Source: Byssothecium circinans | Taxonomy: Eukaryota > Ascomycota > Dothideomycetes > Pleosporales > Massarinaceae | NCBI GenBank assembly: GCA_010015675.1 | Contig: ML977015.1 | Coordinates: 1-14,260, forward strand | DNA length: 14,260 nt | Direction: 5' to 3' | In this document: positions 8,410-14,260 of the stretch, piece after piece | Layout of the letters: every line of letters begins with the position of its first letter | How positions within the stretch are numbered: the stretch's first letter is position 1 | Position numbers and translations under genes: made by a program | Notes under the pieces: model-generated | Told to the model about the DNA's origin: nothing | The model's database searches: none | Seen by the model: only the letters and a program-made list of their open reading frames with translations

Positions 8410-9343
8410 AGTAGGAATCGAATACATGACACGCACTTAAGGTCGCGAGAGTGCGCGTTGAATTGGAATGTTCGCCGCAAGCAACGGAACGTGTAACTCT
8501 TCTTTAAATTTCAGCATTACTATTGGACGTATATACTCGTGCAGGCAGGCGTCGATATGGGTGCTGCGAAAACGGACAGCATTTCGTGCAGCTAAGCCGT
8601 AGTCGAATCGTCAAGGCACACTCGGTAAATATCGCGTTGTCGTATGGGAAAGACGTAGCGCGACATAGGTAAGAGACGAGGAGGGTGAGAAAGGAGGCAT
8701 GCGCTCGTGCAAATGTACTGTGATGTTGGCGGAGGGAACTTGGACGAGTTGGATCTCAGGCAGCGAGCGTAGCAAGGTTGTCAACACAGTGTGGCCCCAA
8801 GGTCGCTAATTTCATAGCTTCGACACAAAACCCCGGCTTAGCATGATATAATCCTAGCGTTGATATAATCGGCGTTGATATGAATCCTAGTGCCAATGTA
8901 AACTAGGCGTTGATGGAAACTCAACATTGATAGGCGTTAGCATCAAATTACAGTGTACTGCAAGATTATAGCCAACGCAAATGCTTGCATCAGAGGTAAG
9001 CCATCGCGTCGCCCTCCAGCCCCGTAGATCGCTGCTGATCCTTCGTCCGACCCGCCACGTACTCGTGCTCTGGAGCACATTGCAAGCGATGCGTGTACTA
9101 TATCTTTATAATACGCGGACCCACCTATACTACTTTCGCCCAATGCTATAGTATTACCCCATTATATTAAGAAGGAACGTAGTGGTAAGACTCGGAATGT
9201 GGAATTCCGCGAATTAAATTTTCCGCCAGTTGGACGAAACATTATTGCTCTAAGTGGTAATTTTAATGACAAGTTTTGCCACCACTTATACAATGATCCA
9301 AACGAGCGTTAAGAGGTATAATGCCACTAGCATTAGTACCAGT
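8410..9343. other. Intergenic stretch with short degenerate repeats, no gene supported
   Basis: Two overlapping minus-strand frames (8887-9143) show no domain. The stretch separates the dead metabolite genes from the intact GH95 gene and turns AT-rich towards the GH95 promoter. Short GCGTTGAT repeats lie at 8857-8940. An imperfect AGTGG...CCACT inverted pair occurs around 9250-9290. Confidence 0.45.
8857..8940 (+). repeat. Short degenerate direct repeats around GCGTTGAT
   Basis: GCGTTGATAT occurs at 8857-8866 and 8872-8881. GCGTTGATGG follows at 8907-8916 and a partial TAGGCGTT at 8931-8938. AATCCTAG flanks two of the units. Spacing is irregular, so this is not a microsatellite or CRISPR array; local slippage or a decayed repeat is likely. 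Confidence 0.5.
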
Positions 9344-9350
9344 TATATAA
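9344..9350 (+). promoter_or_regulatory. Candidate TATA box of the GH95 gene
   Basis: TATATAA lies 80 bases upstream of the chosen ATG at 9430, a suitable distance for a fungal core promoter with a short 5' UTR. It is based on sequence match and position only. Confidence 0.5.
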
Positions 9351-9429
9351 GAAGGTTGTCGCATCGCCTGTATTGTAGATCGGTTTCAGTCCTGACTTGT
9401 TTCCCGTTACGAAACTGAATGGATCCAGG

Positions 9430-11902
9430 ATGAGGAAACCTATCGCGCTGTTAGCCGTTCTGGGCTTTCTGGCCCATGCAGCCCCGGCTATTGACGGCAG
9501 CCGCCATGTCTGGTTCACATCTCCAGGCTCAAGTTCCTACTTCCACACCTCACTCCCGATCGGTAATGGTCGCCTCGCAGCATCCACTTACGGTACTTTG
9601 AACGAGTTCATCAACATCAACGAAGACTCTATATGGACAAAACCCTTCACAGACCGTGTGGCTGATTCATCGCTTGAGGCGCTGCGTAAAGTGCGACAGA
9701 TGCTCCTCGTTGGACAGATGACCGAGAGCAGGGAGTACGCGCATCGCACCATGTTGAGCAGCATCAAGTCGCAGAGTGCGTATTCCTATTTTGGTAACAT
9801 TGAAATTGATTTTGGACACGGAGGGAAGAATGTTAGTGATTACATGAGGTGGCTGGATACGAAGGATGGCACTGCGGGGGTGGAGTACAATTATGGAGGT
9901 GTGACATACTCGTAAGCCACGACTGTGCAAGATGCTATACATTCCTGATATTTTCGATAGGAGGGATTACGTTGCTAGTTACCCCGCGGGAGTGCTTTTG
10001 TCGCGATTCAGCGCCGACAAACAGGGCACACTGCACTTGAACATTACGATGAGCGGAAAAGTCAACAAAACTGTGACTGCATCTGCAAATGATACCACAG
10101 TCACGCTTCGCGGTTCCAGTGGCCAGTCAACCAATCCTATTCTGTGGACAGGCACAGCACGCTTTGTTCCTGACAAGAAAGCAACTGTCAAGACCTCGGG
10201 CTCAAACTTGATAATCAACAACGCAACTACCGTAGACTTGTTCTTTGACGCGGAGACAAACTACAGATATCCTACAAGGGAGGCGTGGGAAGCCGAGGTC
10301 AAACGCAAGGTAGACGCAGCAGTTTCCAAAGGATATCCAGAGTCCCGCAAAGAGGCCATTGCAGATTCCAGCGGGCTTCTAGGTCGCGTTGAACTCGATT
10401 TAGGAACATCACCTAATTCCTGGGCGTCCCGACCGACCGACGAGCGCATTGGTAATGCACGCACGGGGCTGGATGACATTCAATTCGTCACCCTCCTCTT
10501 CAACTTCGCCCGGCATCTCCTTGCCGGCTCGTCGCGCCCCAGCCTGGACAACACAATAGCCCTTCCGGCAAATCTCCAGGGTATCTGGAACAATGATACG
10601 ATCGCCCCTTGGGGCGGTAAGTACACCATCAACATCAACATTGAGATGAATTATTGGATCGCGGGCCCGACCAACATGATCGACACTGAGCTGCCACTGT
10701 ATGATCTTGTCAAGGTAGCCGTACCCCGCGGACAAGATATTGCGAAGAGAATGTATGGCTGCGAAGGAACGGTTTTCCACCACAACCTCGACTTATGGGG
10801 CGACGCAGCGCCAACGGATAACTACACTTCTTCATCCCTGTGGCCAATGGGGTCGGCATGGCTCGGTTGGCAGGCAATCGACCACTACCGCTTCACTCAA
10901 GACAAGACGTTCTTGAAGAACGTCGTGTACCCTTTCCTCTCGGAAGCCACGAAATTCTATCAATGCTACACCTTCGAGCACAACGGGTACAACGTCACGG
11001 GTCCCTCTCTAAGTCCAGAAAATACCTTCAGAGTGCCCGCCAACTGGACTGTAGCCGGCGCCAAGGAAGCCGTGGACATCAACCCCATGATGGACGGCCA
11101 GCTGATGGAGGAAGTCTTCAAGGGGTTGCTGGAAGCGGCTTCAGAGCTTGGCATCGTAGATTCCGACCCCGCCGTTAAAGCGGCAAAGGATTTCCTCCCC
11201 ACAATCATGCCGCAGCAGATCGGATCCCTGGGCCAGATCCTCGAGTGGAGAATCGAGTACACTGAGGCAGCCATCGGACAGAAACATCTTTCCCCTCTGT
11301 TCGCACTGAGTCCCGGTCGCGCGTTTGCCCCGCTGGTAAACAGCACACTCTTCAAGGCCGCTGAGGTGCTGCTTGATCGTCGTGTCTCGCATGGCTCTGG
11401 CGGAACGGGCTGGTCACGTACATGGCTCATCAACTCGTTTGCGCGCGCTCTGCGTGGAGATGATGCGTGGAAGCAGCTTGAGAAGTGGTATGCTGTGTTT
11501 CCACCGGGAGATAGCTTGTACAACACCGATACGGGAAATAGCAAGGGTGTTGATATATGGACGTTCCAGATAGATGGGAATTTTGGACTTGCGAGTGGTG
11601 TTGTGGAGATGATATTGCAGAGTCATGCGGGTCTTGTGCACATTCTCCCTGCGCTTCCGGGAGCATTACCTAGGGGCAGTGTACGGGGACTTGTTGCGAG
11701 AGGGAACTTTGAGGTTGATATTGAGTGGGGTGACGGCGAGCTTGTCAAAGCGAGCGTACTATCGAGAAGCGGAGCTACTTTAGACGTTAGAGTAGGGGAT
11801 GGAGAAAAGATTGAGATAGACGGGCAGTCGTATAAGGGCGCCATCGAGACGCTAAAGGGGAAGACCTACAGGGTTAAATTGATTTCACAAACGAAGAAAT
11901 AG
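9430..11902 (+). CDS. Secreted GH95-family alpha-L-fucosidase-like glycoside hydrolase (two exons, 807 aa)
   Basis: Exons 9430-9911 and 9961-11902 join across a 49-bp intron (GTAAGC start, CTGAT branch-point-like, ATAG end) and give 807 residues, normal for the family. The N-terminus MRKPIALLAVLGFLAHAAPA is a clear signal peptide, so this ATG is preferred over one 33 bases upstream. GH95 marks in order: FTSPGSSSYFHTSLPIGNGRLAA in the N-terminal beta domain (cut here to its key part, LPIGNGRLAA); INEDSIWT; LPANLQGIWN; NINIEMNYW with Asn385 and Asn387; WPMGSAWL; SPENTF with Glu514; and FQIDGNFG with Asp699 before ILPALP. By spacing, Asn385/Asn387, Glu514 and Asp699 match N421/N423, E566 and D766 of the Bifidobacterium enzyme AfcA. 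Known family activity is hydrolysis of alpha-1,2-L-fucosyl or galactosyl links, for example in xyloglucan side chains. Several N-glycosylation sites are present. Oddity: the usual HRH box reads QKHLSPLF. No stop or frameshift is seen. Confidence 0.92.
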
Positions 11903-12890
11903 TCTACTAGGGTATATACACAGATACAATGCGTCGGCTTTGCCGATCGCCTTTTGTCTGTCCAAGTCGATTCCTCACGAAGTTGAGTTGATTTGGACAA
12001 TTTCTTTCTCTAAAACTGGTTTGTCTATTGAAAGCTGCCAATTGCAGCTGGATACTAGTTGACTTCGGGTCGTAATCCTCGCCGAGTTCCGCCGTCAACG
12101 CAACACTGAGCTCCTTCAGCACTTTGCACACCAACACAAATATAGTACGCCCCTGTCACGCCTTTGAACACTGACCACATACAGCCGCCGTCCCCGTCCT
12201 TCGCGTTGCCATACAGGCTCTCGCTCAGGCCGACTCGGTCAACCTTAGCGCTTTGCACGCGCTCAGGGACCTCGTCAAACGCCTTCGCAAGTCGCCTTGC
12301 GGACAACGCTCAGGACTCCTTCTTCGCCACTTGTTCCACGACGCCGCGAAGGACCTCCCGCATCCATTGGATGCTCGCCTCGTCGCGCTCATCAACTCTG
12401 CCATGAACTTCTCGTCCTCCTCTGTCTCCTCCTCAGCGTATCTGTTTTGTACGCCCCGTATTTCCTGCTGCTGTGGCACCTCACAGCGTCCATTGCCTTG
12501 GGATGCCAGGTATTGTATTGCCAGCCAAAACAGCTCACACAGTTCGAGGGCTTCCATCACGCCCACGTGCACAACGACTCGGATCCTATCCAGCTCTTGA
12601 TTTCGCAGATTGTGCTATTGTCGCTCATCCTGGTTATCGTCGTGCGGACTGCCTCGCCGTGCTCCTCGGCTTGCTTGCGAGCAGCGGTCGTCGTCGCAGT
12701 CGTCGGCCCTGGATAGACGGCAGGGAATGGACGTGTCGCTGTCTAGAGCTATATTCGCAATTCCACCCTACCCTTATTCCAGTTTCTTGGTCGCCAATTA
12801 GCTCCGGTTCGCTTTTGAGCTAATCTATACCTCGCCTTACCTAAAGTCTACGCGAGCATCTGCTATAGGTATCTATTTCAATCATACTAT
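11903..12890. other. GC-rich intergenic stretch with unassigned overlapping open frames
   Basis: Between about 12060 and 12720 several frames are open on both strands. One + frame (around 12190-12410) reads helical, Leu/Ala/Arg-rich residues such as LHALRDLVKRLRKS and RHLFHDAAKDLPHPLDARL. It could continue from an upstream exon through a GT-AG junction ending with the CAG at 12181-12183. Another + frame (12297-12716) encodes hydrophobic stretches that could be membrane segments. No family was recognised and no start could be defended. It may be a decayed gene; base composition is richer in G+C than the flanks. Confidence 0.35.
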
Positions 12891-12972
12891 AAGAGAATTG
12901 GTAGATTATATTATAAATGTCTCTAAAAGGTGTTACTGCTATTATAGTCCCTATAAAACACATACCGAGGTT

Positions 12973-13005
12973 GACGGCGCGACGCACGGGACGGCGCGAC
13001 GCACG
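12973..13005 (+). repeat. Tandem pair of 16-bp perfect repeats with 17-bp period
   Basis: GACGGCGCGACGCACG occurs at 12973-12988 and 12990-13005, separated by one G. It is strikingly GC-rich against AT-rich flanks and lies 49 bp upstream of the transposase ATG. It is the counterpart of the pair at 88-121, with the same period but unrelated sequence. Confidence 0.85.
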
Positions 13006-13053
13006 ATCCGCAAAATCAGCACCCCAATTTCAACGCGATATAACTCCACCAAT

Positions 13054-14260
13054 ATGAGCTTAATCGAGGCTGCGCTTGCAGCTATTAAATCGCTGGAACC
13101 TGGAGAATCAATTAATTACACGAATATTACGAAAAGCTTTAGTATTTATCGTACAACGCTTATGCGGAGACATTAGGGCGTTTCAACCTCGCGCACTATC
13201 CAGGCAGAGAATAACCAATCCCTCACCCCACAACAAGAACAGGAGCTTGTGCGATATATAGGACGCCTAACTGATCTAGGCCTTCCACCTACAAAAGAAA
13301 TAATACGAAACTTTGGCTCACAGATTGCAAAGAAAGAGCTTGGAGTACACTGGGCTGATCACTTTATACAGCGTCACGCTAAGCAGCTCGCCTTTAAATG
13401 GACAACGGGGATAGACAACAGCCGCCACAAAGCTAATTCAGAATTAAAATACAGCCTCTACTTCAGCCTTCTAGCTGATAAGATTCAGCAATACGACATC
13501 CAGCCGTGCAATAGCTACAATATGGATGAGAAAGGCTTCATGATTGGAATCGTAGGCCGTTCGAAGAGGATCTTCAGCAAGGCTTCATACGAGGCAGGCG
13601 GTCGCAGGTCCTTGATCCAGGACGGCAATCGAGAGTGGATAACGTTGCTAGCGTGTATCTGCGCTGATGGATCGTACCTAGAGCTAGGGCTGATATATCA
13701 GTCAGTCTCCAGCTCGATACAGGATACCTGGCTGCAGGCGTTTAACCCAGAGATTCATCGCGCTCTATTCACATCATCTCCCTCAGGATGGACGAACAAC
13801 AATATTGGATTAGCTTGGCTGAAACAGGTGTTCAATCGCTATACAAAGACGAAGGCCAGTCGCTCCTATAGGCTATTGATTCTAGACGGCCATAGATCTC
13901 ATATCACAATAGATTTTATTAAATTCTGTAATAGAAATAGGATCCTCCTAGCGATCTATCCCCCTCATTCTACTCATACGCTTCAGCCCCTGGACGTTGT
14001 ATTGTTTAAGCCTCTATTAACAGCCTATTTAAACGAGGTCTCAGCGTTCATGGAGCAGAGCCAAGGCCTCACCTTAATGAGTAAGAGGGACTTCTTCCCA
14101 CTATTCTACACAGCGTGGGAGGCTGTATTCAAGGAATCAACGATTCTAAAGGCCTTTAAGGTGACAGGCCTATTACCCTTCGACCTACAGGTGATTCTAC
14201 GAAGGTTCAATCCTATAGTAGAATCCTCGAGTGATAGCGACTCCTTAGCGTTGAGCGCCT
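13054..14260 (+). pseudogene. pogo/Fot1-type DDE_1 transposase, one in-frame TAG, C-terminus outside window
   Basis: From ATG 13054 the frame runs to the window edge (402 codons) with one stop, TAG 13174-13176, in RRH-stop-GVSTS where relatives carry Gln or Arg (CAG to TAG fits). The N-terminal residues 1-40 (IEAALAAIKS, INYTNITKSF) look like the psq-type helix-turn-helix of pogo transposases, and residues 50-130 like the CENP-B-type second DNA-binding domain. The catalytic triad is all Asp: NMDEKGFMIG (Asp158), LILDGHRSH (Asp278) and THTLQPLDVVLFKPL (Asp314). There are 35 residues between the last two, as in Fot1-type DD35D enzymes. HGSH, usual after the second Asp, is HRSH here, a Gly-to-Arg change that fits G-to-A. 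No frameshift is seen. The tail after about 14200 becomes Ser/Asp-rich. If the TAG is read as a stop, only a 40-residue peptide is made. Confidence 0.9.

Larger units (their letters stand above)
12905..14260 (+). mobile_element. pogo/Fot1-type (Tc1-mariner superfamily) transposon, 5' part, cut by window edge
   Basis: An AT-rich terminal zone (about 12905-12970), a tandem 17-bp repeat pair (12973-13005) and a DDE_1-type transposase frame starting at 13054 follow each other. The right end lies outside the window. The exact left boundary and TA target duplication cannot be set, because the partner inverted repeat is not visible; 12905 is approximate. Its end architecture mirrors the element cut by the left window edge, in the same orientation. 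Confidence 0.8.

Noticed and set aside
8857..8940. Short spaced repeats considered as a CRISPR-like or satellite array
   Set aside because: Units are 8-10 bases with irregular spacing and diverged copies, in a eukaryotic context; only a degenerate repeat is supported.
9397..9429. Upstream in-frame ATG for the GH95 gene
   Set aside because: It would put a polar stretch before the hydrophobic signal peptide; the ATG at 9430 gives a normal secretion signal.
10966..11544. 192-codon minus-strand frame
   Set aside because: It lies entirely antisense within the GH95 coding exon and is a shadow of that gene.
12297..12716. Hydrophobic 139-codon + strand frame that could be a membrane protein
   Set aside because: It competes with other open frames over the same bases, has no recognised family, and its hydrophobicity may follow from T/C-rich composition.

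Overview
The window looks like accessory DNA from a filamentous ascomycete, most likely a Dothideomycete. The evidence is short GT-AG introns (49-103 bp), a secreted GH95 glycosidase, relics of fungal secondary-metabolism genes, and hAT and pogo/Fot1-type transposons. Many inactivating changes fit C-to-T or G-to-A transitions, the pattern left by RIP (repeat-induced point mutation). The lineage is inferred from gene content and was not tested by a search.

Layout on the + strand. (1) 1-200: probable 3' end of a pogo-type element, with a short acidic coding tail and a tandem pair of 17-bp repeats. (2) 520-928: a small intact three-exon gene for a 79-residue CX2C/HX3H zinc-binding protein. (3) 929-1889: no convincing gene. 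(4) 1898-4955: a structurally complete 3,058-bp hAT element with 18-bp perfect terminal inverted repeats, a perfect 8-bp target duplication, hairpin-rich ends, and a two-exon transposase carrying four in-frame stops. (5) 5459-6171: remnants of a class I SAM methyltransferase and of the 3' end (KR tail plus acyl-carrier domain) of a reducing polyketide synthase. (6) 7035-8409: a five-exon fungal O-methyltransferase pseudogene with all introns intact and five TAG stops. (7) 9430-11902: an intact two-exon secreted GH95 (alpha-L-fucosidase family) gene with a TATA box. (8) 11903-12890: a GC-rich stretch with unassigned open frames. (9) about 12905-14260: the 5' part of a pogo/Fot1-type element; its transposase runs off the right edge and has one in-frame TAG.

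Only the zinc-binding gene and the GH95 gene look functional. The methyltransferase, polyketide synthase and O-methyltransferase relics lie on one strand within 3 kb, which suggests a dead polyketide cluster between transposons. Thirteen in-frame stops were counted (10 TAG, 2 TGA, 1 TAA; the one at 5824 sits at an uncertain edge). The hAT, O-methyltransferase and pogo frames otherwise run through with no indels, so decay was by point transitions rather than by deletion.

No new defence or metabolic system was found. The most interesting structural signal is the shared end architecture of the two pogo-type ends: each has a tandem pair of unrelated 17-bp repeats at nearly the same distance from the terminal AT-rich block. 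The 17-bp period equals the length of the binding box of CENP-B, itself a pogo-derived protein.
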